This document shows, piece after piece, positions 20,326 to 28,189 of a stretch of 64,000 nucleotides of DNA. Both the position numbers and the translations under genes were made by a program. The notes under the pieces were generated by a model that was not told the origin of the DNA, did no database searches, and worked only from the letters and a program-made list of their open reading frames with translations. Origin of the DNA: Chloroflexota bacterium (GTDB taxonomy: Bacteria > Chloroflexota > Anaerolineae > Anaerolineales > Villigracilaceae); NCBI GenBank assembly GCA_013388855.1, contig JACAEM010000016.1:124001-188000 (forward strand), given 5' to 3'. Each line of letters starts with the position of its first letter. The first letter of the stretch is position 1.

Positions 20326-21249
20326 ATGAATTTTCTCATCACCGGCGCCGCGGGTTTTCTCGGCTCTGCGCTTGCCAACCAACTCGCCCGCGAGGGGCAT
20401 CAGGTGCGCGGGCTGGACGACCTCTCCACCGGTGACCCGCAGGCACTCCTGCCCGATGTCCATTTCACGCGCGGAGATGTAAGCGACCGCCCCAAGTTGT
20501 GGACACTCCTCCAGGAAGTGGATGTCGTCTACCATCTGGCGGCGCGCGTCTCGGTGCCCGAATCGGTACTGTATCCGCGCGATTACAACAACGTCAACGT
20601 AGGCGGGACGGTGGCGCTCATGGAGGCGATACGAGATGTGGGCGCACGCCGTGTCGTTCTCGCGTCGTCCGGGGCTGTCTACGGCGACCAGGCCGATCAG
20701 CCGCTGAAAGAGACCGTCACCCCAAATCCGCGCTCGCCGTACGCGGTGTCAAAACTTGCCGCGGAATATTACGTCCACACGATAGGCGGGTTATGGGCGA
20801 TTGAAACGGTCAGCCTGCGGATTTTCAACGCTTACGGACCGGGGCAACACCTGCCGCCGTCTCACCCGCCTGTGGTGCCGCACTTTTTGAAGCAGGCACT
20901 GCGCGGTGGCTCGCTCGTTGTTCACAGCGACGGAAGCCAGACGCGGGATTACGTCTACGTGGATGATGTGGTCAGCGCCATGATCGCCGCGGCCACAGCG
21001 CCCAACATCAACGGATTGACCATCAATGTCGGCTCCGGCAAGGAGACCAGCATCCGTGAACTGGTCAAAGCCGTGCAAAGCGCCACCGGCAACGAAGCGG
21101 AAGTGATTTACAACTCCAAAACCTCCAGCGGTGTCTCGCGTCTCTGCGCAGATGTGTCCCTTGCCAGCCAAAAACTCAATTACCGCCCGTCAATCTCTCT
21201 GGCAGAGGGGCTGCGGTTGACATTGAAACGGGATCCAAGATTCAAATAA
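20326..21249 (+). CDS. NAD-dependent epimerase/dehydratase (UDP-glucose 4-epimerase-like)
   Basis: ITGAAGFLGSALANQLAREGH, SSGAVYG, SPYAVSKLAAEYY. Confidence 0.9.
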   Translation: MNFLITGAAGFLGSALANQLAREGHQVRGLDDLSTGDPQALLPDVHFTRGDVSDRPKLWTLLQEVDVVYHLAARVSVPESVLYPRDYNNVNVGGTVALMEAIRDVGARRVVLASSGAVYGDQADQPLKETVTPNPRSPYAVSKLAAEYYVHTIGGLWAIETVSLRIFNAYGPGQHLPPSHPPVVPHFLKQALRGGSLVVHSDGSQTRDYVYVDDVVSAMIAAATAPNINGLTINVGSGKETSIRELVKAVQSATGNEAEVIYNSKTSSGVSRLCADVSLASQKLNYRPSISLAEGLRLTLKRDPRFK

Positions 21250-21265
21250 TGATATAGGTTGGCGG

Positions 21266-21313
21266 GTTTGAAAGTTTAAATGTCAGACTCTGCCAATATT
21301 CAAACTTTCAAAC
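21266..21313. repeat. Imperfect inverted repeat (GTTTGAAAGTTT / AAACTTTCAAAC), TTC-AAC repeat family
   Basis: gtttgaaagtttaaatgtcagactctgccaatattcaaactttcaaac. Confidence 0.65.
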
Positions 21314-21314
21314 A

Positions 21315-21890
21315 ATGAATATTCTTCCCCGAGATTTTTACAACCGCCCCACCCTGACCGTCGCCCGCGAATTGATCGGTGCGCGGCTGGTTCGGATTCT
21401 GGATGGTGTAAAATTGGTCGGTTTGATCACCGAGGCCGAAGCTTATATCAGCCAGAAAGACCTTGCCTGCCATGCCAGGGCGGGTCTCACGCCGCGTACA
21501 CAAGTCATGTACGGCGAGCCGGGACATGCGTACGTGTATTTCACGTATGGCAATCACTGGATGCTGAATGTGGTCACCGAGCGGGAGGGGTTTCCGGCGG
21601 CGGTGTTGATCCGCGCAATCCAGCCGATTGAGGGCGTGGAGGTCATGTCGGGGCGGCGAAATGGACGCGATACGTTTGGTCCGGGGAAGCTTTGTCAGGC
21701 AATGGGGATTGGCAGGAGCGAGAATGGCGTCGATTTAACGGAAACAAGCTCCGGTTTGTGGATCGAAGCGGGGATACAGGTCCCCAATAAAGCCGTGACG
21801 AAAGGTCCCCGTGTGGGTTTAAATAGTACACCTGAGCCGTGGTTGTCCAAGCCGTGGCGGTTTTTGGTCAAAGGATGGAAAATTTTGTAG
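21315..21890 (+). CDS. DNA-3-methyladenine glycosylase (AAG/MPG family)
   Basis: DFYNRPTLTVARELIGARLVR, TEAEAY, GHAYVYFTYGNHWMLNVV, GPGKLCQAMGI. Confidence 0.93.
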   Translation: MNILPRDFYNRPTLTVARELIGARLVRILDGVKLVGLITEAEAYISQKDLACHARAGLTPRTQVMYGEPGHAYVYFTYGNHWMLNVVTEREGFPAAVLIRAIQPIEGVEVMSGRRNGRDTFGPGKLCQAMGIGRSENGVDLTETSSGLWIEAGIQVPNKAVTKGPRVGLNSTPEPWLSKPWRFLVKGWKIL

Positions 21891-21892
21891 CA

Positions 21893-21973
21893 TGTGATTG
21901 CGAGTGACGCTGAAAGCGTCATGAAATAATTCTCCCGTTAATTTAGCCACTCGCACGGGTCCGCAATGACAAC
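21893..21973. repeat. Palindromic REP-like element, copy 2 (degenerate)
   Basis: gattgcgagtgacgctgaaagcgtcatgaa...ccactcgcacgggtccgcaatgac; inner perfect hairpin tgacgct-gaa-agcgtca. Confidence 0.6.
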
Positions 21974-21984
21974 AAGGAGAGCAT

Positions 21985-22788
21985 ATGGGTTTACTTGAAG
22001 GCAAGAATGCACTGGTGTTCGGTTTGGCAAATGACAAGTCCATTGCGTGGGGTATTACGCAGGCGTTCCATCGCGAAGGCGCGAAGCTGGGAATCAGTTA
22101 CGCGGGCGAGATGCTCGAACGACGCGTCAAACCGCTGGCGGAAAAAGTGGGCTGTCAATGGGTCGAAGAGTGTGATGTGACGAGCGATGAGCAGATTGCG
22201 GCGGTGGCAGAGAAAGCCGCCAGGCACTTTGGCAGGGTCGATGTGCTGGTGCATTCGATTGCATTTGCAGGGCGGGATGAATTGACCGGTCCGTTCTACA
22301 ATACCACGCGTGATGGTTTTAAAAACGCGATGGACATCAGCGTTTATTCGTTGATTGCAATGACGAAAGCCTTTCTTCCAATTCTAAATCCGGGTGCATC
22401 GATCATGTGCCTGACGTATTACGGCTCGGTGAAGGTCGCACCGCATTACAATGTAATGGGCGTGGCGAAAGCGGCGTTGGAATCGTCCACGCGATACCTG
22501 GCGTATGATCTGGGCCCGCAGAAGATCCGTGTGAACGCCATCTCGGCTGGACCAATCCGCACGCTGGCGGCGGCGGGCGTGGGCGGCTTCCGCGATATGT
22601 ACAAGCACTTTGCAGACATGTCGCCAATGCGCGAGAACGTGACCATCGATGATGTGGGGAATGCGGCGGTATTCCTGGCATCTGATCTTTCGGCGCGCAT
22701 CACCGGCGAGGTGTTGTATGTCGATTCGGGTTTCAATACCGTCGGCGTGCAGATGACCGGGAAGGAAAATCAAGAGAAAAGCGAATAG
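21985..22788 (+). CDS. fabI: Enoyl-[acyl-carrier-protein] reductase (NADH)
   Basis: GKNALVFGLANDKSIAWGI, YNVMGVAKAALESSTRYLAYDLG, AGPIRTLAAAG. Confidence 0.95.
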   Translation: MGLLEGKNALVFGLANDKSIAWGITQAFHREGAKLGISYAGEMLERRVKPLAEKVGCQWVEECDVTSDEQIAAVAEKAARHFGRVDVLVHSIAFAGRDELTGPFYNTTRDGFKNAMDISVYSLIAMTKAFLPILNPGASIMCLTYYGSVKVAPHYNVMGVAKAALESSTRYLAYDLGPQKIRVNAISAGPIRTLAAAGVGGFRDMYKHFADMSPMRENVTIDDVGNAAVFLASDLSARITGEVLYVDSGFNTVGVQMTGKENQEKSE

Positions 22789-22861
22789 GAAATGTCGAAT
22801 GGTACGGGCGGACTGCGTAAAGGCGCACGTCCGCCCTTTTGTTTTACGGTACAATTAATTC

Positions 22862-23398
22862 ATGTTCAGACGCAACACCACCCCTGTTACAAAATCCCCA
22901 CAAGGTGAAGCCCAGCAGGCTGTACAAGCCGTCGAGCGTATCACATCCGTGCTTGGGTCAGGCGTCATTTGGCACGGCTCGATCAACGGCTCGGGCGGCG
23001 TCCGCATCGAGGGCGCGTTCGAGGGCGAGATCGCCCTGCGCGGCATGCTCGTCATCGGCGAGACGGGACGCGTCACCTGCCAGAATGTGCGCGCTAACAC
23101 AGTCATCGTGGCAGGCGCGGTGCGCGGCAATATCACGACGCAAAAACTGGAGATTCGCGGTTCCGGGCGTGTGTGGGGGGATGTCGTCACCACAGCGTTC
23201 GTGACAGAGGAAGGCGCCTTCCTGCGTGGTCAAATTCGGATGGAAGAAACGGTCGAACTGGACCTCGAGCCTGCCCCCGAAACCACACCCTCCGAGGCGG
23301 CTCAGGCGGAATCCATCGCATCGACGCCTATCATGATACCCGAACAGATCACCGGCGCAACGACACGGAAGATAACGAGGAAGAAAAAAGAAGAATAG
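22862..23398 (+). CDS. Bactofilin / polymer-forming cytoskeletal protein
   Basis: SVLGSGVIWHGSINGSGGVRIEGAFEGEIALRGMLVIGETGRV beta-helix repeats. Confidence 0.9.
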   Translation: MFRRNTTPVTKSPQGEAQQAVQAVERITSVLGSGVIWHGSINGSGGVRIEGAFEGEIALRGMLVIGETGRVTCQNVRANTVIVAGAVRGNITTQKLEIRGSGRVWGDVVTTAFVTEEGAFLRGQIRMEETVELDLEPAPETTPSEAAQAESIASTPIMIPEQITGATTRKITRKKKEE

Positions 23399-23402
23399 GG
23401 AC

Positions 23403-23435
23403 AGACCCTAAAGGTCTCTGAGACCTTTAGGGTCT
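23403..23435. terminator. Perfect 33-nt inverted repeat (16-nt arms), possible terminator or dispersed palindrome
   Basis: agaccctaaaggtctc-t-gagacctttagggtct. Confidence 0.6.
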
Positions 23436-23444
23436 TATAAAATT

Positions 23445-24638
23445 ATGAAATATCGCGATCTGCACATCCAAACCCAGCGAGAAGCACCCAATAACGCGCG
23501 CACAGAGGGTTTCGCCTTCCTTGTCCGCGCGGGGTATTTGACGCGGGAAAACATCCCGACACCATTGGGAGAAATCACCCTCAACCATTTGCGTGAAACA
23601 ACCGATGATGCATTAAGATTACTGTCCACAATAGGTAACGAAAATGAGACCTTCTTCCCCATCGCGTCGGGGAATGTCGAAGTGGCGCATTGTCCGCGTT
23701 GCAAATACACCGAACGGCTGGACCTGGCGCGTTTCGCCAAATCCGTATGGACAGACGGGAATCCGCCCCTGCCGATGGAAAAGGTCCCGACCCCCGACTG
23801 CAACACCATCGAATCGCTGGCAAATTTTCTCAATATCGCAAAAGAGCAGACCGCCAAAGCGTTAATGTACACACGCGTCAGCGACAGCAAATTCGTCTTT
23901 GTCGTGGTGCGTGGGGATATGCAGGTCAGCGAAGCCAAGTTGAAAGCGCAGGTGGGAGATGTCCGCGCGGCGACGGCGGAGGAAATTATCAGAGCCGGAG
24001 CGGTTCCGGGGTACGCGTCAGCTGTCGGGTTGAAAGAGGCGTTGGTCGTCGTCGATGACTTGATTCCACAGTCTGTGAATCTCGTTGCAGGCGCGAACGA
24101 AACGGGCTGTCATCTCAAGAATACGAATTACGGTCGCGATTATTCGGCGGAGGTCGTGGCGGATTTGATTCAGGCTCAGGAAGGCGACGCCTGTATCCAC
24201 TGCGGAAATCCGCTTTCGGTTTTAACGGTTGACAGTTTGGCTGCCCGCACCGAGCTCCATCTTGAAAATATCCTGCTTGCCCTGGCGGAAGCGCATCACG
24301 ACTCCAAGGGTCTGGCCTTTCCCCATCCCACCGCGGCGTTCGATGTGTATCTGATGCACGTCCCCGGAAAGGAATTGGATACGCGCGCCAAGGCGGAGGA
24401 GTTGTACAACACATTGCAAGATGCGGGTATTTCGGTTCTGTACGATGACCGCGATGAGCGCGCCGGGGTGAAATTCAACGACGCGGACTTGATCGGCTGC
24501 CCGATTCGTGTGACGGTGGGTGAAAAGGGATTGAAAGAGGGGATGGTGGAATTAAAGCCGCGCACAGCAAAAGAAAATCAGTTTGTAGCCGTTGATCGAA
24601 TCGTCGAAGAAGTGAAATCCTATCTAAAGGCGGGATAA
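23445..24638 (+). CDS. Prolyl-tRNA synthetase-like protein lacking catalytic motifs 2/3 (YbaK-type editing domain plus anticodon-binding domain)
   Basis: ProRS-like N-terminus (REAPNNARTEGFAFLVRAGYLTRE); INS/YbaK-like MYTRVSDSKFVFVVVRGDMQVSEAKLKAQVG; HGTP-like YLMHVPGKELDTRAKAEELYNTLQDAGISVLYDDRDERAGVKFNDADLIGCPIRVTVG; no FRDE...RPRxG or GCYGIGVSR. Confidence 0.82.
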   Translation: MKYRDLHIQTQREAPNNARTEGFAFLVRAGYLTRENIPTPLGEITLNHLRETTDDALRLLSTIGNENETFFPIASGNVEVAHCPRCKYTERLDLARFAKSVWTDGNPPLPMEKVPTPDCNTIESLANFLNIAKEQTAKALMYTRVSDSKFVFVVVRGDMQVSEAKLKAQVGDVRAATAEEIIRAGAVPGYASAVGLKEALVVVDDLIPQSVNLVAGANETGCHLKNTNYGRDYSAEVVADLIQAQEGDACIHCGNPLSVLTVDSLAARTELHLENILLALAEAHHDSKGLAFPHPTAAFDVYLMHVPGKELDTRAKAEELYNTLQDAGISVLYDDRDERAGVKFNDADLIGCPIRVTVGEKGLKEGMVELKPRTAKENQFVAVDRIVEEVKSYLKAG

Positions 24639-24648
24639 TCCCCATAAC

Positions 24649-25572
24649 GTGAATATGGATACCACCAAAGTCGGTCATTTTCCTCCTTCCAAACGTTATG
24701 GACTCATCCTGCACGGGGTCATCCTCCTCGTGCTGGGAGGCATTTCAGGATATGGCTTCCTAAATCTCACGCGTGCCGAGGTGGGACCGTCCTTCGTTGT
24801 GTATTTGCTCATGGCGTTGCTCGCTTTTGCGCCCATGCCCTTTTTCGGCTACCGCGCCTATGCGCTGTTCAAAGCGGATTACTACATTGACCGAGACAGT
24901 CTCGCCATGTTGTGGGGGCTGCGCGTTGAAGACATTCCCTTAACCGACATCGAATGGGTACGACCTGCCACCGACCTGTCTCATCCGCTGGCGTTGCCGC
25001 GTTTCCGTCTGCCCGGTTCCGTGTTGGGGACGCGTCGCCACCCCGACTTGGGGCTGGTCGAGTTCATCGCGTCGAGTTCGCGAAATTTGATTCTCATCGC
25101 CACCGCAAAACGCATCTTTGCCATCTCTCCCAGGGACCCGGCAGCATTGGTCCGCACCTTTGCGCGTGCGACCGAATTGGGAAGCCTCACCCCTGCCGAA
25201 CCAAAGTCGGTCTATCCATCCTTCATCGTCACACAGGCATGGGAAAGCCCCGCCGCGCGTTTTCTTTGGATGAGCGGATTTCTGCTCAATCTCGGCCTTG
25301 TGGTCTGGGTGAGTATCCTCATCCCCTCCCTGGAGCGCGTCCCCTTCGGGTTCGACGCGTTCGGCAAACCCAACGACATCACCTCCTCTGCGCGCCTCAT
25401 CCTGCTGCCGCTCATCAGCTCGCTGATGTTCGTCACCGGGCTGACGGGAGGATTGTATTTCTACCGCTGGGAAAACACGCGTCCGCTTTCGTTCATCATT
25501 TGGCTCTCCAGCATGGTCTGCGCGGTGTTATTCCTTGTGGCAGTCCTGTTCCTCGTTACCACTCCCCTCTAA
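24649..25572 (+). CDS. Hypothetical membrane protein
   Basis: Several TM segments; stop overlaps next start (TAATG). Confidence 0.6.
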   Translation: MNMDTTKVGHFPPSKRYGLILHGVILLVLGGISGYGFLNLTRAEVGPSFVVYLLMALLAFAPMPFFGYRAYALFKADYYIDRDSLAMLWGLRVEDIPLTDIEWVRPATDLSHPLALPRFRLPGSVLGTRRHPDLGLVEFIASSSRNLILIATAKRIFAISPRDPAALVRTFARATELGSLTPAEPKSVYPSFIVTQAWESPAARFLWMSGFLLNLGLVVWVSILIPSLERVPFGFDAFGKPNDITSSARLILLPLISSLMFVTGLTGGLYFYRWENTRPLSFIIWLSSMVCAVLFLVAVLFLVTTPL

Positions 25573-26363
25573 TGCAACTCGCTCAAATCAGCATCGGCCT
25601 CATTTTCGCAGTCAGTATTGCAGCTCTCGCTTATCACGCTCACAGCCTCAACAGAAGCGGTGCGTTCGCGGCAACTTTTGTCGGCACGATCATCTTTGGG
25701 CTGGGAGGTCTGCAATGGGCGATATTGTTACTTTTGTTTTTTATCACTTCGTCGGCGCTCAGCCGCATGTTCAAAAAACGCAAACAAGGGCTGGATGAAA
25801 AGTTCTCGAAGGGGCATGAACGCGACGCGGGGCAGGTCTTCGGCAATGGCGGGCTGGCAACCGCCTTTGTGCTGGTCCATGCTCTTTATCCGGAATCAAG
25901 CATCGGCTGGGTGGGATTCGCGGCGGCGCTGGCGGCGGTCAATGCGGATACGTGGGCGACCGAGCTGGGGGTCCTGAATCCGACTCCGCCGCGCATGATC
26001 ACCGATTTGAGGAAGCGCGTCGAAAAAGGGACCTCGGGTGGAGTCTCGATCTTTGGAACGGCCGCGTCGCTGATGGGCGCCGCCGTCATTGCCCTACCCG
26101 CGGCCTGGTTCGCCCATGACTGGTCACTTCTCCCACTAATCTCTCTTGCCGGACTTGCAGGCTCGCTTTTCGACTCGCTCCTTGGCGGAACGGTGCAAGC
26201 CATGTACTACTGCCCCATCGACAAAAAGGAAACCGAGAAACATCCGTTCCATACCTGCGGCACGCCCACCGTGCTGGTGCGCGGCTGGAAGTGGCTGGAT
26301 AACGACTGGGTCAATTTTGCGTGCAGCGCGGCTGGGGTCATGGCTGCGTTGCTTATAGCATAA
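25572..26363 (+). CDS. DUF92 family membrane protein
   Basis: ANADTWATELGVL, GTSGGVSIFGT, GTVQAMY; ORF 24954 upstream extension is out of frame over the preceding gene. Confidence 0.82.
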   Translation: MQLAQISIGLIFAVSIAALAYHAHSLNRSGAFAATFVGTIIFGLGGLQWAILLLLFFITSSALSRMFKKRKQGLDEKFSKGHERDAGQVFGNGGLATAFVLVHALYPESSIGWVGFAAALAAVNADTWATELGVLNPTPPRMITDLRKRVEKGTSGGVSIFGTAASLMGAAVIALPAAWFAHDWSLLPLISLAGLAGSLFDSLLGGTVQAMYYCPIDKKETEKHPFHTCGTPTVLVRGWKWLDNDWVNFACSAAGVMAALLIA

Positions 26364-26375
26364 CCTCCGGCAAAG

Positions 26376-26415
26376 AATCAAAACAGGGACAGTGCATATT
26401 GTCCCTGTTTTGATT
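26376..26415. terminator. Bidirectional terminator
   Basis: Perfect arms aatcaaaacagggaca / tgtccctgttttgatt between convergent genes. Confidence 0.85.
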
Positions 26416-26429
26416 TACCAACGATCAGG

Positions 26430-27473
26430 TCACGCGCCTGGAGTTTTCGGTCTACGGCTGAATAATTTCCACCCCGCCCACAGGATGAGGGCAAACGGCA
26501 GGAGAATAGGGATGATGACCACGACCAGCCAGATCAGGAAGTTGATGATACCCTGATAGGCTGAGACCACCGTGTTTTTAGCTTCGGTAAAGGTTTCGCC
26601 GGGCTTCCATGGGATGGGCGTGGAGGTGGGGCGCGGCGTGAACGTCGGTGTGATCGTTGGGGTGGGAGTCGGCGTCAGGATCGGCAACTCAGGCTCGAAG
26701 TTGACTGTGATCGTCGAGAAAGCGGCGCGATCAGCAAGGTAGTTCATGCGCCCCTTGATCTGCTCGATCTGCGACTCGATGTTCGCCAGTTCCTGATTGA
26801 TACGCAGGGCTTCGTCCACGGTCTTGGCGTCCTTGAGAAATTCTTGAATGCGGGCGCGTGTGGCTTCCAGGTTTTGCAGTTCGGACTGCAAGTCCACATA
26901 CTGGTCGGTTACATCTTCACCGGATGCATTCTCATCCAGCACGCGGACGGCCAATTCGCGCAGGCGGGTCAGCGCCCGCTCGAACTGGTCCACGGGGATG
27001 CCGAGGGTCATGGTGGCGTATTTCAGGTTATTTCCAAAATAGTCCTGGTACCAGACGCGCGAACTGATGATATACCCGCCCAAATCACCGATGATCTGGG
27101 TTGTTCGGTCAATGGCGACATCCGTATCTCTGACCAGCAGGCGGACATCCGCGTTTTTGATGATTTTTCGGTTGGTGTTTTGAACAATGACGTTCTCCCC
27201 CGCCTGATTGCTGATCTCGAAGGCGGGCGCCATGGTGGAAGCCGGGACGACAAATGAATCCGCTCCCGGAAGGGGTACCTCTTCAGCGCCTTCCACTTCC
27301 TTCGATTCAAACAGTGGACCAACGGGCGCTTCCGTAGCGGCGGGTTCCATAGGTGCATCGAAAAAGCCGGTCGCTACAACAGGCACCTCAGTGGACATGG
27401 CACCTCCACATCCGGCAAGGATGACCATTGCCGCAAGAATAGACAAAGTGAACAGAACGGATCGGGATTTCAT
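26430..27473 (-). CDS. DUF4349 domain lipoprotein
   Basis: Lipobox MVILAGCGG; RKIIKNADVRLLVRDTDVAIDRTTQIIGDLGGYIISSRV; coiled coil; C-terminal TM. Confidence 0.82.
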   Translation of the reverse strand: MKSRSVLFTLSILAAMVILAGCGGAMSTEVPVVATGFFDAPMEPAATEAPVGPLFESKEVEGAEEVPLPGADSFVVPASTMAPAFEISNQAGENVIVQNTNRKIIKNADVRLLVRDTDVAIDRTTQIIGDLGGYIISSRVWYQDYFGNNLKYATMTLGIPVDQFERALTRLRELAVRVLDENASGEDVTDQYVDLQSELQNLEATRARIQEFLKDAKTVDEALRINQELANIESQIEQIKGRMNYLADRAAFSTITVNFEPELPILTPTPTPTITPTFTPRPTSTPIPWKPGETFTEAKNTVVSAYQGIINFLIWLVVVIIPILLPFALILWAGWKLFSRRPKTPGA

Positions 27474-27596
27474 TGGATCCTCCGGGTAAATGAATTTTCA
27501 TTCGGCGTTAATTTGTTGACGAGGAGGAAGATAAAATGTTCCGCAAAACGGACTTATTATGACCTTCAATTTACCGACGTTCAAGAAAATGTTCAG

Positions 27597-28049
27597 CTAT
27601 TTCGATCTTTCGCGGACAATCACGGGTGCGTCCGGCCATCCTTCGATGGTGGACCTGACGACCAGTCCTGCCAAGTCCGCCGGGAAGATCTTTTCATGTT
27701 TGGACAATTCATCCACAGGCATCCAGATCGGAATATAAATCCCTTCTTGAGGGTCGTCCGGATCAGCATTGGTAAATTCTTCCCCCGTGCCTGACCCAAA
27801 CTCGCCGCCGATCCGCTCCACCAAAAAGTAAACCTGTGTGCTTTGGTCAAAGTGGATGACCGCCACCTTTCGCCGGATGACAACTTCCACCCCCAATTCC
27901 TCCATTGCTTCGCGAGCGGCCTGTTCAGGCGTTTCGTCCTCATCCACGCCACCGCCAGGGAACACAAAATAATCCAATCCCCCGCGGTGACGTTCAATCA
28001 GCGCCACCTTGCCATCTTCAATCAGGATGATGCCAGCGCGGGTACGCAT
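27597..28049 (-). CDS. NUDIX hydrolase
   Basis: GGGVDEDETPEQAAREAMEELGVEV Nudix box. Confidence 0.92.
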   Translation of the reverse strand: MRTRAGIILIEDGKVALIERHRGGLDYFVFPGGGVDEDETPEQAAREAMEELGVEVVIRRKVAVIHFDQSTQVYFLVERIGGEFGSGTGEEFTNADPDDPQEGIYIPIWMPVDELSKHEKIFPADLAGLVVRSTIEGWPDAPVIVRERSK

Positions 28050-28053
28050 GGAA

Positions 28054-28179
28054 TTATAACTCTTCCATTTCCCGCGCCACGCGGTTGACTTCATCCAAGG
28101 ACGCATCTTTGACTTTTTCGTAAAGACGCATGGGCGGAATGCGGTCGATTCCGCGGGTGGTGGCAAAGGACAGGTGCAT
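28054..28179 (-). CDS. Small ORF (41 aa), hypothetical
   Basis: MHLSFATTRGIDRIPPMRLYEKVKDASLDEVNRVAREMEEL; SD aaggag adjacent to ATG; sits directly upstream of the Nudix gene. Confidence 0.5.
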   Translation of the reverse strand: MHLSFATTRGIDRIPPMRLYEKVKDASLDEVNRVAREMEEL

Positions 28180-28189
28180 TACTCCTTCT

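Noticed and set aside
24954-25571. Upstream extension of the DUF92 ORF
   Set aside because: Out of frame over the preceding membrane-protein gene; TAATG junction at 25572 marks the real start.
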